From Ruania albidiflava DSM 18029 (GTDB lineage: Bacteria > Actinomycetota > Actinomycetes > Actinomycetales > Beutenbergiaceae), in assembly GCF_000421225.1 (NCBI RefSeq), contig NZ_ATWL01000007.1, positions 62,001-126,000 on the forward strand: a stretch of 64,000 bases of DNA. Reading direction: 5' to 3'. The first letter of the stretch is position 1. Every line of letters starts with the position of its first letter. Positions 33,654 through 41,928 of the stretch are shown piece by piece. The translations under genes and the position numbers were made by a program. The notes beneath the pieces are model-generated. The model had not been told where the DNA came from. It saw only the letters and a program-made list of their open reading frames with translations, and ran no database searches.

Positions 33654-34694
33654 TCAGGGGATGGCCGCCGGGGCACGGCGACCAACCAGGTTCGGGGAGG
33701 CGTCATAGACGGCGGCGATCGTCTCGACGAGCGCCAGTCCGGCTGCCGGGCCGATCCAGAACGGGTCGGCCTCGCCCAGGCGGGTGTAGAAGTCGTCGAT
33801 GAGTAGGCGGTGCGAGTCGCCCCAGTAGGAGCGTCCCACGTTGCCCGGCACAGCTGCGGCCACAGTCTCGGTGCGGCCATCGGTCCAGGTCACCGTCAGG
33901 TTTCCAGCCATGACGGCGGTGGCTCGCTCGGCGTGCACGGTCAGGCTGACTGGGGCGTTCAGCGGGTAGGTGTTCGTGGCGAACAGCGTGGACCCCGCGC
34001 CACCGGCATGGCGGAGCACGAGCTCGGCGGTGTCCTCCACCTCGATCGCCTCGGCCAACGCGTAGGTGGCGGCGTGCCCGCGCACCTCCTCGGCGGGTCC
34101 GAGCAGCCAGAGCAGCAGGTCCAGGGTGTGGATCGCCTGGTTCATCATGACCCCTCCGCCGGCCCCGGCCCAGGTGCCGCGCCACGGGCGAGCCTGGTAG
34201 TAGGCGGCGGTGCGGTGCCAGTTCACGTCCGCCTTGGCGGCGTGCACCTGCCCCAGCGCGCCGGTGGTGACCAGCTCGTGCAACCGCTGGTTCGGCGGGT
34301 TGTACCGGTTCTGCAGCACCACCCCGGTGCGCACCCCGCTCGCTGCGGCTGCCTCGGCAGCCGCAGCGAGCTGCCTCGCCTGGGCGACCGAGGCAGCCAG
34401 CGGCTTCTCCACGAGCAGGTGAGCTCCGCCGTCGAGCACATCGAGAGCGACCGGCAGGTGCTCGGCGTGCGGGGTGCACACGTGCACCACATCGGGGTGG
34501 GTGGCAGAGAGCAGCTCGGTGTGGTCGGTGAACGCGGGCACGCCCAGGGCACCAGCCACCTCCTCAGCCCGCTCCGCCACTGTGTCGCACACCCCCACCA
34601 CCGGGATGTCCAGACGGGTGAGCGCATCGACGTGGATCGCGGAGATGTCGCCGCAGCCGACGATGGCGGCTGTAGGCCTGCTCGTGCCGGTCAT
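33654..34694 (-). CDS. Gfo/Idh/MocA family oxidoreductase
   Basis: 346 aa. It has the N-terminal AAIVGCGDISAIHVDALT NAD(P) fold, LVEKPLAASVAQAR with the EKP motif, and WRGTWAGAGGGVMMNQAIHTLDLLLWL, the catalytic helix with the conserved Asp/His. The ATG overlaps the isomerase stop (ATGA, 4 bases), so the two are coupled and probably process the same sugar or inositol. The first gene of the window belongs to the same superfamily. Confidence 0.93.
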   Translation of the reverse strand: MTGTSRPTAAIVGCGDISAIHVDALTRLDIPVVGVCDTVAERAEEVAGALGVPAFTDHTELLSATHPDVVHVCTPHAEHLPVALDVLDGGAHLLVEKPLAASVAQARQLAAAAEAAAASGVRTGVVLQNRYNPPNQRLHELVTTGALGQVHAAKADVNWHRTAAYYQARPWRGTWAGAGGGVMMNQAIHTLDLLLWLLGPAEEVRGHAATYALAEAIEVEDTAELVLRHAGGAGSTLFATNTYPLNAPVSLTVHAERATAVMAGNLTVTWTDGRTETVAAAVPGNVGRSYWGDSHRLLIDDFYTRLGEADPFWIGPAAGLALVETIAAVYDASPNLVGRRAPAAIP

Positions 34695-35515
34695 GAGTAG
34701 GCGATCTTCTCCTCGTCGAGGATGGCGGTGAAGGCCCGGTGCGCCTCGCTGAACAGGTTCGGTCCGGAGAACCCGCCGAACGTGCCGACGGCGCTCAGGT
34801 GCGGCTCCAGGGAGAAGAACCCGTCGAACCCGTCGGCGGCCAGTGCCCGCATCGTCTCCCGCACCTGGCCGTCGCCGGCGCCGGCGGGCACCACGGTGCC
34901 ATCGGCCAGTAGCGCATCTTTGATCTGCACGTACTCCAGGTGCTCCCGCAGCAGCTCGTAGCCCTCGCTGAACGGGCGCACGCCCACCTGCACGAAGTTC
35001 GCCGCGTCCCAGGCCAGGCGCAGGTGCGGGTTGTCCACGCTGGTGACCAGGTCGGCGCACCGTGCCGGGACGTCGCCGTAGATGCCCTTCTCGTTCTCGT
35101 GCACCAGCACCAGGTCTGCCTCAGCGGCGATGGTGGCCAGGGCGTCCATCCGGCGCAGCACCTCGTCGCGCACGCTGGTCGGGTCCTGGTTGCCGGTGAA
35201 GAAGGAGAAGATGCGGATGTAGCCGGTGTCCAGTGCCTGGGCCACGTCCACCGCCCGGCGCATCCGGTCGGTGTGCGGGCCGAAGTCCTCCTCGATGCCG
35301 ATCTTGCCGATCGGGGAGCCGATGGCCGAGACCTGCAGCCCGGCTGCGGACAACGTGCTGCGCACCTCCTCGACCTGGGCGTCGGTCAGGTCGAGGACGT
35401 TCGTGTCCCAGGCGCTGCGGAACTCCAGGTAGTTCAGCCCCAGCTGGGTGATGGTGGCGACCTGGAGATCGAGGTCGGGGTCGATTTCATCGGCGAATCC
35501 GGACAGTGTCCACAT
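34691..35515 (-). CDS. sugar phosphate isomerase/epimerase (xylose isomerase-like TIM barrel)
   Basis: 274 aa. It starts MWTLSGFADEIDPDLDLQVATITQLGLNYLEFRS. Metal-ligand regions typical of AP endonuclease family 2 barrels are visible: VLVHENEKGIYGD, LRLAWDAANFVQVG, VQIKDALL and FFSLEPHL. This arrangement is common in inositol or sugar-acid catabolic operons. ATG 35515 is used; the upstream frame is Pro/Arg-rich and unlike the family. It is divergent from the LacI gene, with the operator between them. Confidence 0.9.
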   Translation of the reverse strand: MWTLSGFADEIDPDLDLQVATITQLGLNYLEFRSAWDTNVLDLTDAQVEEVRSTLSAAGLQVSAIGSPIGKIGIEEDFGPHTDRMRRAVDVAQALDTGYIRIFSFFTGNQDPTSVRDEVLRRMDALATIAAEADLVLVHENEKGIYGDVPARCADLVTSVDNPHLRLAWDAANFVQVGVRPFSEGYELLREHLEYVQIKDALLADGTVVPAGAGDGQVRETMRALAADGFDGFFSLEPHLSAVGTFGGFSGPNLFSEAHRAFTAILDEEKIAYS

Positions 35516-35547
35516 GCTGCCCAGCCAACGCCTGCACCGTCCTGCCG

Positions 35548-35566
35548 GGCAAGCGGTTGCCGCTTG
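35548..35566. promoter_or_regulatory. LacI-type operator in the divergent isomerase/lacI promoter region
   Basis: GGCAAGCGGTTGCC (35548-35561) matches the LacI-family pattern of arms GGCAA/TTGCC around a central CG. It overlaps a perfect 17-bp repeat, CAAGCGG-TTG-CCGCTTG (35550-35566). It lies 33 nt before the isomerase start and 72 nt before lacI, suited to repress both. Confidence 0.65.
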
Positions 35567-35637
35567 TTGCAGCCTCGGGGCCGGGTGCGCAGTGTGCGCC
35601 GGGCTGGCCGCTGCGTGGCGCGGATAGTCTGGCTGGT

Positions 35638-36651
35638 ATGCCTGAGCCGGACCCGGATGCCACCCCTGCGGTGACCATCTATGACGTCGCCCGTGCGGCC
35701 GGTGTGGCACCCTCCACTGTGTCCCGGGCCTTCTCCCGGCCCGGGCGGGTGAACGCCGAGACCGGGGAGCGGATCCGGCAGATCGCTGCGCAGCTGGGCT
35801 ACCGGGCCAGACCCCAGGCGCGGGCCACTTCGCCGACGCGTTCCTCGATGCTCGCTGTGGTGCTGGCCGACCTGGCGAACCCGGTGTTCTACGAGCTGGT
35901 CCGTGGCGCCGGGTCGGCGTGCGAGGCTGCCGGGTACACGATGATGCTGGCCGAGACCGCGGAGTCGGCGGTGCGGGAGCGGGCCACGCTGGAGCGGGCG
36001 CTGGAGTCGGTGGACGGGCTGGTGCTCACCGCTTCCCGGATCTCTGACTCGGCCATCCGGCAGGTGGCGAAGGTCAAGCCGGTGGTGGTGGTCAACCGGG
36101 TGGTGCCGGGGGTGCCGTCGGTGGTGATCGACGTGGAGCGGGGCACGTTCCGGAGCGTGCAGCACCTGGTGGAGCTCGGCCACGAGACGGTCACCTACCT
36201 GTCCGGTCCGGAGGCGTCCTGGGCGGACGGGATGCGCTGGCGCGGGTTGCGCCGGGCCGCTGAGGAGCTCGGTGTGCGGATCCGGCGCACCGGTCCGTTC
36301 GCGCCCACGGTGAACGGCGGGGTGCAGGCGGCAGCGACCTGGGCGCAGCACCGCAGCAGCGCCGTGGTGGCCTACAACGACCTGGTCGCCATCGGCTTCA
36401 TCCGCGGGGCGGGTCGGCTCGGGGTGAGCGTGCCGGGGGAGGTGTCGGTGGTCGGCTTCGACAACAGCGCCATGGCCGAGCTGGTCAGCCCGGAGCTGAC
36501 CACTGTGGCGGCGCCGTTGCACGCGCTCGGGCGAACTGCTGCGCAGAACGTGCTGGCGATGGTCGGCGGGGCGCGCTCGCAGGCCCCCGAGCCGATGCAG
36601 CTGCCCACCCGCCTGGTGGTGCGGGAGACCACAGCGCCGGTCGCCGGCTGA
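35638..36651 (+). CDS. LacI-family transcriptional repressor
   Basis: 337 aa. The N-terminal HTH with hinge (TIYDVARAAGVAPSTVSRAFSRPGRVNAETGERI, about residues 12-45) is followed by a periplasmic-binding effector domain (AVVLADLANPVFYELVRG to the C-terminus). A -10 box TAGTCT (35625-35630) ends 7 nt before the ATG, so the gene is probably leaderless, and this fixes the start. The effector is likely a uronate or other sugar acid, given the flanking uxaC/uxuB and isomerase/gnd genes. Confidence 0.94.
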   Translation: MPEPDPDATPAVTIYDVARAAGVAPSTVSRAFSRPGRVNAETGERIRQIAAQLGYRARPQARATSPTRSSMLAVVLADLANPVFYELVRGAGSACEAAGYTMMLAETAESAVRERATLERALESVDGLVLTASRISDSAIRQVAKVKPVVVVNRVVPGVPSVVIDVERGTFRSVQHLVELGHETVTYLSGPEASWADGMRWRGLRRAAEELGVRIRRTGPFAPTVNGGVQAAATWAQHRSSAVVAYNDLVAIGFIRGAGRLGVSVPGEVSVVGFDNSAMAELVSPELTTVAAPLHALGRTAAQNVLAMVGGARSQAPEPMQLPTRLVVRETTAPVAG

Positions 36652-36676
36652 GACCTGACGGGCCAGGGCAACAGGC

Positions 36677-36690
36677 GGCAACGTGTTGCC
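36677..36690. promoter_or_regulatory. LacI-type operator upstream of uxaC
   Basis: GGCAAC-GT-GTTGCC is a perfect 6-2-6 palindrome in the 70-bp gap between lacI and uxaC. Arms GGCAA/TTGCC equal those of the site at 35548-35561. A second palindrome, AACCGGTT (36703-36710), lies just downstream. Confidence 0.65.
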
Positions 36691-36721
36691 ACAGCGCGCG
36701 GGAACCGGTTTCGTGGGCGGC

Positions 36722-38143
36722 GTGTCGACTTCAACCCCTGCTCTGGAACTGCACCCTGACCGGCTGCTGCCGGCCGACCCGACCCGTCGCGGCGTCGCGC
36801 GGTCGCTGTACCAGTCGGTCAAGGACCTGCCGATCATCTCCCCGCACGGGCACGTGCCACCGGCCTGGATCGCCGATGACACCCCGTTCCGCGACCCGAC
36901 CTCGCTGCTGATCACCCCGGACCACTACATCAACCGGATGCTGCACGCGCACGGCATCCCGCTCAGCGACCTGGGCGTGGGCCGCGGCCCGCTGGACGAG
37001 GCGGACGCCCGCGCCGCCTTCCGGGCGCTCTGCGAGCACTGGTCGGCCTACCGGGGCACGCCGGTCCGGTACTGGCTGGAGGAGGAGCTCGGCGGCATCT
37101 TCGGGGTGCAGGTCCGCCCCAGCGCAGCGACTGCCGACCAGATCTACGACCAGATCGCCGATCGGCTCGCGCAGCCCGACTTCCGGCCGCGGGCCCTGAT
37201 GAAGACGTTCAACATCGACGTGCTCGCCACCACCGACGATCCGTGCGACGACCTGTCCGAGCACGCCCGCCTGGCCGCCGACCCGACCTTCGACCACCGG
37301 GTGGTGCCCACCTTCCGTCCGGACAAGTACCTGGACGCTGCCCTGCCGGACTGGAACGCCGACGTCGACCGTCTCGGTGCGGTCTCCGGCGAGGACACCT
37401 CCACCTACGCCGGTTTCGTCGCCGCGCTGGAGAACCGGCGCCGCTACTTCATCGAGCACGGGGCGGTCTCGGCCGACCACGGCGTGATCGATGCCGTCGC
37501 CCTGGACCTCGACGACGGCGAAGCCTCCCGGCTCTTCTCCGCCGCCCGGGCGGGCACGGCCACCGAGGAGCAGACCACGGCACTGCGGCAGCACATGCTC
37601 ACCGAGATGGCACGGATGTCCTGCGAGGACGGTCTGGTCATGACCATCCACCCCGGCGTGCGGCGCAACCACCACACCGAGACGTTCCGCACCTATGGTC
37701 CGGATGTCGGCTGCGACATCCCGATCGCCGTGGAGTACACCGACTCCCTGCGTCCGCTGCTGGACGCCTACGGCACCCACCCGAACCTGCACCTGGTGCT
37801 GTTCACCATCGACGAGACCGTCTACTCCCGCGAGCTCGCACCGCTGGCCGGGTTCTACCCGTCGGTGTACGTAGGCGTGCCGTGGTGGTTCATCGACGCT
37901 CCGGAGGCGATCCGCCGGTTCCGGTCCGCGGTGACCGAGACCGCCGGGTTCTCCCGGACCTCCGGATTCATCGACGACACCCGCGCGTTCTGCTCCATCC
38001 CGGCCCGGCACGACATGAGCCGCCGCCTGGATGCGGGCTACCTCTCCGAGCTGGTGGTCGAGCACCGGTTGGCCGAGGACGAGGCGCACGAGGCCATCTA
38101 CGACCTGGTGGTCACCAACCCCACCACCGTGTTCAAGCTCTGA
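36722..38143 (+). CDS. uxaC: glucuronate (uronate) isomerase
   Basis: 473 aa of the amidohydrolase-fold uronate isomerase family: SPHGHVPPAWI metal-binding motif near residue 43, ITPDHYINRMLHAHGI, FNIDVLATTDDPCDD and a late Asp/Arg-rich C-terminus (FIDDTRAFCSIPARHDM). It converts D-glucuronate to D-fructuronate (or galacturonate to tagaturonate). I prefer GTG 36722; an earlier in-frame GTG at 36683 lies inside the operator palindrome. It is followed 8 nt later by uxuB. Confidence 0.94.
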   Translation: MSTSTPALELHPDRLLPADPTRRGVARSLYQSVKDLPIISPHGHVPPAWIADDTPFRDPTSLLITPDHYINRMLHAHGIPLSDLGVGRGPLDEADARAAFRALCEHWSAYRGTPVRYWLEEELGGIFGVQVRPSAATADQIYDQIADRLAQPDFRPRALMKTFNIDVLATTDDPCDDLSEHARLAADPTFDHRVVPTFRPDKYLDAALPDWNADVDRLGAVSGEDTSTYAGFVAALENRRRYFIEHGAVSADHGVIDAVALDLDDGEASRLFSAARAGTATEEQTTALRQHMLTEMARMSCEDGLVMTIHPGVRRNHHTETFRTYGPDVGCDIPIAVEYTDSLRPLLDAYGTHPNLHLVLFTIDETVYSRELAPLAGFYPSVYVGVPWWFIDAPEAIRRFRSAVTETAGFSRTSGFIDDTRAFCSIPARHDMSRRLDAGYLSELVVEHRLAEDEAHEAIYDLVVTNPTTVFKL

Positions 38144-38151
38144 GGAGAGAA

Positions 38152-39543
38152 GTGACCCAGCGACTGTGCCGCGGACTGCCCGGTACGCCAGAGACTGCCG
38201 CCCCGGTGCGGATCGTCCACCTCGGGGTGGGCAACTTCCACCGCGCCCACCAGGCCTGGTACACCCAGCACGCCCCGGACGCCGCGGACTGGGGGATCGC
38301 CGCCTTCACCGGCCGCCGCCCGGACCAGGCCGAGGCGCTCGCACCGCAGGGCGGCCTGTACTCCCTGATCACCAAGGGTGCCGACGGCGACCAGGTGGAG
38401 GTGATCTCCTCGATCGTGGCCGTGCACGCCGCCAGCGAGCACGAGACCTACCTGGCGTACCTGGCCAGGCCGAGCACCGCCGTCGTGAGCATGACGGTGA
38501 CCGAGCACGGCTACCGCCGCGACGCCGACGGGCACCTGGACACCTCCGCTGCGGACGTGGCCACCGACGTGGCCGCGCTGCGGGCGGACCCGCGCGCGGT
38601 GGTGACGTCGATGCCGATGCGGCTGCTCGCCGGGCTGCTCGCCCGCCGGGAGGCCGGTGCCGGGGCGCTGACCATCCTGCCGTGCGACAACCTGCCGGAC
38701 AACGGGGAGGTCACCCGCACCCTGGTGCTGGACGCCGCCCGAGCCGTGGACGCCTCGCTCGTGGGCTGGGTGGAGGAGCACGTGGAGTTCGCCACCTCGA
38801 TGGTGGACCGGATCACGCCGGCCACCACCGACGCCGACCGGGAGCTCGTGCGTGAGCGGATCGGCTACGAGGACGCCTCCCCGGTGCCCACCGAACCGTT
38901 CGCCGAGTGGGTGGTCAGCGGGCAGTTCCCTGCCGGGCGACCCGCATGGGAGGACGCCGGCGTGCAGTTCGTGGCCGACGTGGCCCCGCACGAGCGCCGC
39001 AAGCTGTGGCTGCTGAACGGCTCGCACTCCCAGCTGGCCTACGTAGGCAGCGTGCGCGGGCACGAGACCATCGACGCCGCGATCGCCGACCCCGCCTGCC
39101 GCAGCTGGGTGGAGCAGTTCTGGGACGAGGCACAACGCGGGCTCGGGCTGCCGGAGCAGGAGGTGGCCGCCTACCGAGCGGCGCTGCTGGACCGGTACGC
39201 GAACCCGCGGGTGCGGCACCTGCTCGCGCAGATCGCCATGGACGGCTCGCAGAAGCTGCCGGTGCGTACCCTGCCCGCGGTGAACGCCGAGCGCGCTGCC
39301 GGGCGGGTGCCCACCGGGGGAGCGACCACGCTCGCCGGCTGGGTGCTGCACCTGCGCGGTGTCGGTGCCCCGGTGAACGACGCCGGTGCCGGGCCCGCAC
39401 AGGAGGCTGCGAACGCCGGGCCGGTGGCCGAGGTGGTGCCCGCGGTGCTGGAGACGCTGCAGCCCGGCCTCGGTGACGACGCGGACCTGGTGGCCGCCGT
39501 AGTAGCCCAAGCGGAAGCCATCCCCCTCCCGCAAGGTCACTAG
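38152..39543 (+). CDS. uxuB: mannitol dehydrogenase family protein, probable fructuronate reductase
   Basis: 463 aa. The N-terminal VRIVHLGVGNFHRAHQAWYTQ is the NAD-binding motif of the long-chain mannitol dehydrogenase family; LPCDNLPDNGEVTR and the catalytic-Lys region ERRKLWLLNGSHSQLAYVG are conserved. Next to uxaC it should reduce D-fructuronate to D-mannonate with NADH. No uxuA (mannonate dehydratase) is in the window. GTG 38152 follows the site GAGGAGAGA. The gene's last codons lie within the repeated terminator element. Confidence 0.88.
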   Translation: MTQRLCRGLPGTPETAAPVRIVHLGVGNFHRAHQAWYTQHAPDAADWGIAAFTGRRPDQAEALAPQGGLYSLITKGADGDQVEVISSIVAVHAASEHETYLAYLARPSTAVVSMTVTEHGYRRDADGHLDTSAADVATDVAALRADPRAVVTSMPMRLLAGLLARREAGAGALTILPCDNLPDNGEVTRTLVLDAARAVDASLVGWVEEHVEFATSMVDRITPATTDADRELVRERIGYEDASPVPTEPFAEWVVSGQFPAGRPAWEDAGVQFVADVAPHERRKLWLLNGSHSQLAYVGSVRGHETIDAAIADPACRSWVEQFWDEAQRGLGLPEQEVAAYRAALLDRYANPRVRHLLAQIAMDGSQKLPVRTLPAVNAERAAGRVPTGGATTLAGWVLHLRGVGAPVNDAGAGPAQEAANAGPVAEVVPAVLETLQPGLGDDADLVAAVVAQAEAIPLPQGH

Positions 39544-39582
39544 AACCCGGGCACCCGTGCCCGCTTCTTATTGACATTGCGG
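39531..39582 (+). terminator. 52-bp palindromic terminator-like element, copy A
   Basis: The outer arms GCAAGGTCA and TGACATTGC (one mismatch) enclose a perfect inner hairpin CGGGCAC-CC-GTGCCCG (39548-39563) followed by CTTCTTATT, a stem plus T-rich tail as in Rho-independent terminators. The left arm lies in the last uxuB codons. About 45 of 52 positions match copy B at 40609-40660. Confidence 0.75.
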
Positions 39583-39595
39583 ACGGTGGGCCGGG

Positions 39596-39604
39596 TTGTC
39601 CACA
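39596..39604 (+). promoter_or_regulatory. DnaA-box-like 9-mer TTGTCCACA
   Basis: An exact match to the GC-rich actinobacterial DnaA-box form, just upstream of the DUF559-type gene. It is a single copy without neighbours, so not an origin. Confidence 0.3.
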
Positions 39605-39646
39605 GGGGGTCGCCGCTCGGTCGGCGCGCACCGGCAGGCTGGGGTT

Positions 39647-40588
39647 GTGGTCACTGAGACGGTGCCGGCCTCCCGGCGAGCGTGGCGGCGGGCTCGCGCC
39701 CGGGAGCTCGCTGCGCCGTTCGGCGGTCTGGTGCACCGCCGAGACCTGCGCGCTGCGGGGATCGGCCGGGACGAGGTGCGCAGCGAGCTCCGCGGCCAGC
39801 GGTGGACGGCGCTGGGCCGGCACACGATCGGCATCGACACCGCGCTGGTGCCCCAGGACTGGCCTGCGCGAGCCGCGTGGGCGGTGTGGGAGACCGGCTC
39901 CGGGGCGGTGCTCGACGGCGTCTCCGCACTGCTGGCCGCCGGGCTGGAGAACTACACCGAGGACCAGATCGTGGTCGCCGTGCCGCGGGGTACCTGCCCG
40001 GTGCGGCTGCCCGGTGTACGGGTGCGCAGCCACCGGGTGATCACCCCGGCGCCGGTGCCCGGACTGCCGCGGCTGGCCGTCGAGGCCGCAGTGGTGAACG
40101 CGACCACGTGGGCGGTCAGCGAGCGGCAGGCCGCGCTGATCGTCATCCTCGCCGTACAGCAGCGGCTGACCACCGCCGAGCGACTGACCGCAGAGGTGCA
40201 CAGTCGGCGCCGGGTCCGCCGCCGCGCCTTCCTGCGTGACCTGCTCCGGGAGGTCGGTGGCGGGGTGCAGGCGCTCGGCGAGCTGGACTTTGCCCGGTTG
40301 TGCCGCCAGCACGGCCTGCCGGAGCCCTCCCGGCAGCGGGTGTGCCGGGCCCCGCGCGGGCGGATCTACCTGGACGTGTGGTGGGAAAGGCTGTCGGTCG
40401 GGGTGGAGATCGACGGGGTGCAGCACCAGCAGGGGTTGAACCCGGTGGAGGATGCCCTGCGGGACAACGAGGTGCGCCTGCGCGGAGGGCCGGTGCTGCG
40501 GATCCCCTCTCTGGCCCTGCTCACCGACCCGGGGGTGTTCATGGGGCAGGTGCGGGAGCTGCTGACCCGCGCGGCCATAGCTCGGTAG
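39647..40588 (+). CDS. DUF559-type (Vsr-like) domain protein with AbiEi-like N-terminus
   Basis: 313 aa. The N-terminal part (about 1-100) resembles the winged-helix region of AbiEi-like proteins common in actinobacteria (FGGLVHRRDLRAAGIGRDEVRSELRGQRW). The C-terminus (about 210-313) has the restriction-endonuclease-like core: LDVWWERLSVGVEIDGVQHQQ, EDALRDNEVRLRGGPVLRIP. Nuclease activity is inferred only. The gene has no partner and is bracketed by two copies of the same palindromic element, 52 bp each. The GTG 39647 start is probable; an earlier in-frame TTG at 39596 overlaps the DnaA-box-like site. Confidence 0.72.
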   Translation: MVTETVPASRRAWRRARARELAAPFGGLVHRRDLRAAGIGRDEVRSELRGQRWTALGRHTIGIDTALVPQDWPARAAWAVWETGSGAVLDGVSALLAAGLENYTEDQIVVAVPRGTCPVRLPGVRVRSHRVITPAPVPGLPRLAVEAAVVNATTWAVSERQAALIVILAVQQRLTTAERLTAEVHSRRRVRRRAFLRDLLREVGGGVQALGELDFARLCRQHGLPEPSRQRVCRAPRGRIYLDVWWERLSVGVEIDGVQHQQGLNPVEDALRDNEVRLRGGPVLRIPSLALLTDPGVFMGQVRELLTRAAIAR

Positions 40589-40607
40589 CTCGCCGCCGCT
40601 GCCGGCT

Positions 40608-40660
40608 CGCAAGGTCACGTGGATCCGGGCACGGGTGCCCGCTTCTTATTGACCTTGCGG
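40608..40660 (+). terminator. 52-bp palindromic terminator-like element, copy B
   Basis: The outer arms CGCAAGGTCA (40608-40617) and TGACCTTGCG (40650-40659) are a perfect 10-bp pair. The inner hairpin CGGGCAC-GG-GTGCCCG (40626-40641) is followed by CTTCTTATT. It lies 19 nt after the DUF559-type gene. Loop bases differ from copy A (CC/GG), as expected for a duplicated structure rather than coding sequence. Confidence 0.75.
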
Positions 40661-40706
40661 GGGAGGGGGAGTGGTGCCGGTCACAGCGGGAATACCTCCA
40701 GCCGGC

Positions 40707-40742
40707 ATGCGTTGCACGGTGCAGAACTTCATGCAAACGCAT
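40707..40742. promoter_or_regulatory. inverted repeat upstream of the LLM oxidoreductase operon, candidate MarR operator
   Basis: ATGCGTTGCA (40707-40716) faces TGCAAACGCAT (40732-40742), arms of 10/11 with one inserted T. Inside lies TGCAC-G-GTGCA (40713-40723). A -10-like TACACT (40742-40747) overlaps the right arm, 16 nt before the start at 40764. MarR genes often bind such sites before their own operon. Confidence 0.5.
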
Positions 40743-40763
40743 ACACTTTGGAAGGTGAACAGG

Positions 40764-41897
40764 ATGCAGTTCGGAGTCTTCACCATCGGTGACGTCACAC
40801 CCGACCCCACCACGGGCCGCGTGCCGACCGAGCACGAGCGGATCCAGGCGATGGTGGCCATCGCGAAGAAGGCCGAGGACGTGGGCCTGGACGTGTTCGC
40901 CACTGGGGAGCACCACAACCCGCCGTTCGTGCCCAGCTCGCCGACCACGATGCTCGGCTACGTGGCCGCCCAGACCGAGCGGATCCTCCTGTCCACCGCC
41001 ACCACGCTGATCACCACCAACGACCCGGTCAAGATCGCCGAGGACTACGCGATGCTCCAGCACCTGGCCGACGGTCGGGTGGACCTGATGCTCGGGCGTG
41101 GCAACACCGCCCCGGTGTACCCCTGGTTCGGCAAGGACATCCGCCAGGGCCTGCCGCTGACCGTGGAGAACTATCAGCTGCTGCGCAAGCTCTGGGACGA
41201 GGAGGTGGTGGACTGGGAGGGCCGGTTCCGCACCCCTCTGCAGGGTTTCACCGCCACCCCGCGGCCGCTGGACGGGGTGCCCCCGTTCGTCTGGCACGGC
41301 TCGATCCGCACCCCGCAGATCGCCGAGCTGGCCGCCCGCTACGGGGACGGCTTCTTCGCCAACAACATCTTCTGGCCGAAGGAGCACTTCCAGGCGCTCA
41401 TCGGCCTGTACCGGGAACGCTACGAGCACTACGGGCACGGCAGCGCCGACCAGGCGATCGTCGGCCTCGGCGGGCAGATCTTCATGCGGAAGAACTCCCA
41501 GGACGCGGTGCGTGAGTTCCGCCCGTACTTCGACAACGCCCCGGTGTACGGGCACGGGCCGAGCCTGGAGGAGTTCACCGACGCCACCCCGCTGACCGTC
41601 GGCAGCCCGCAGGAGGTCATCGACAAGACGCTCACGTTCGCCGAGTCCTTCGGCCACTACCAGCGCCAGCTGTTCCTGCTGGACCACGCCGGCCTGCCGA
41701 CCACGACCGTGCTCGAACAGCTCGACCTGCTCGGCGAGATCCTGCCCACGCTGCGCGCCGAGTTCGACAAGAACCGCCCCGCGCACGTCCCGGACGGTCC
41801 CACCCACGCCGCCCGGGTGGCGGCCGCCGGCGGTCCGGTGGACCTCACGCCGCAGGTGGAGATCGACCTGCACTCCGGCAGCGCAGTGCGCCGGTGA
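40764..41897 (+). CDS. LLM-class flavin-dependent oxidoreductase (CE1758-like)
   Basis: 377 aa of the bacterial luciferase-like TIM-barrel family (MQFGVFTIGDVTPD, FATGEHHNPPFVPSSPTTMLGYVAA, VDLMLGRGNTAPVYPWFG). It uses reduced flavin. The order LLM oxidoreductase, then MarR, then a small FMN reductase matches the actinobacterial pair known as CE1758/CE1759 (LLM duo). The substrate is unknown. ATG 40764 follows a GAAGG site. It is transcribed with the next two genes. Confidence 0.88.
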   Translation: MQFGVFTIGDVTPDPTTGRVPTEHERIQAMVAIAKKAEDVGLDVFATGEHHNPPFVPSSPTTMLGYVAAQTERILLSTATTLITTNDPVKIAEDYAMLQHLADGRVDLMLGRGNTAPVYPWFGKDIRQGLPLTVENYQLLRKLWDEEVVDWEGRFRTPLQGFTATPRPLDGVPPFVWHGSIRTPQIAELAARYGDGFFANNIFWPKEHFQALIGLYRERYEHYGHGSADQAIVGLGGQIFMRKNSQDAVREFRPYFDNAPVYGHGPSLEEFTDATPLTVGSPQEVIDKTLTFAESFGHYQRQLFLLDHAGLPTTTVLEQLDLLGEILPTLRAEFDKNRPAHVPDGPTHAARVAAAGGPVDLTPQVEIDLHSGSAVRR

Positions 41898-41928
41898 CCG
41901 ACGGGATGCGGACCCCGAGGAGGTTGCG

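Noticed and set aside
35515-35710. N-terminal extension of the sugar isomerase (65 residues)
   Set aside because: The extension is Pro/Arg/His-rich, overlaps the operator and the lacI promoter, and has no family resemblance.
39596-39604. DnaA-box-like TTGTCCACA as a replication origin
   Set aside because: A single box with no cluster and no dnaA or dnaN nearby.
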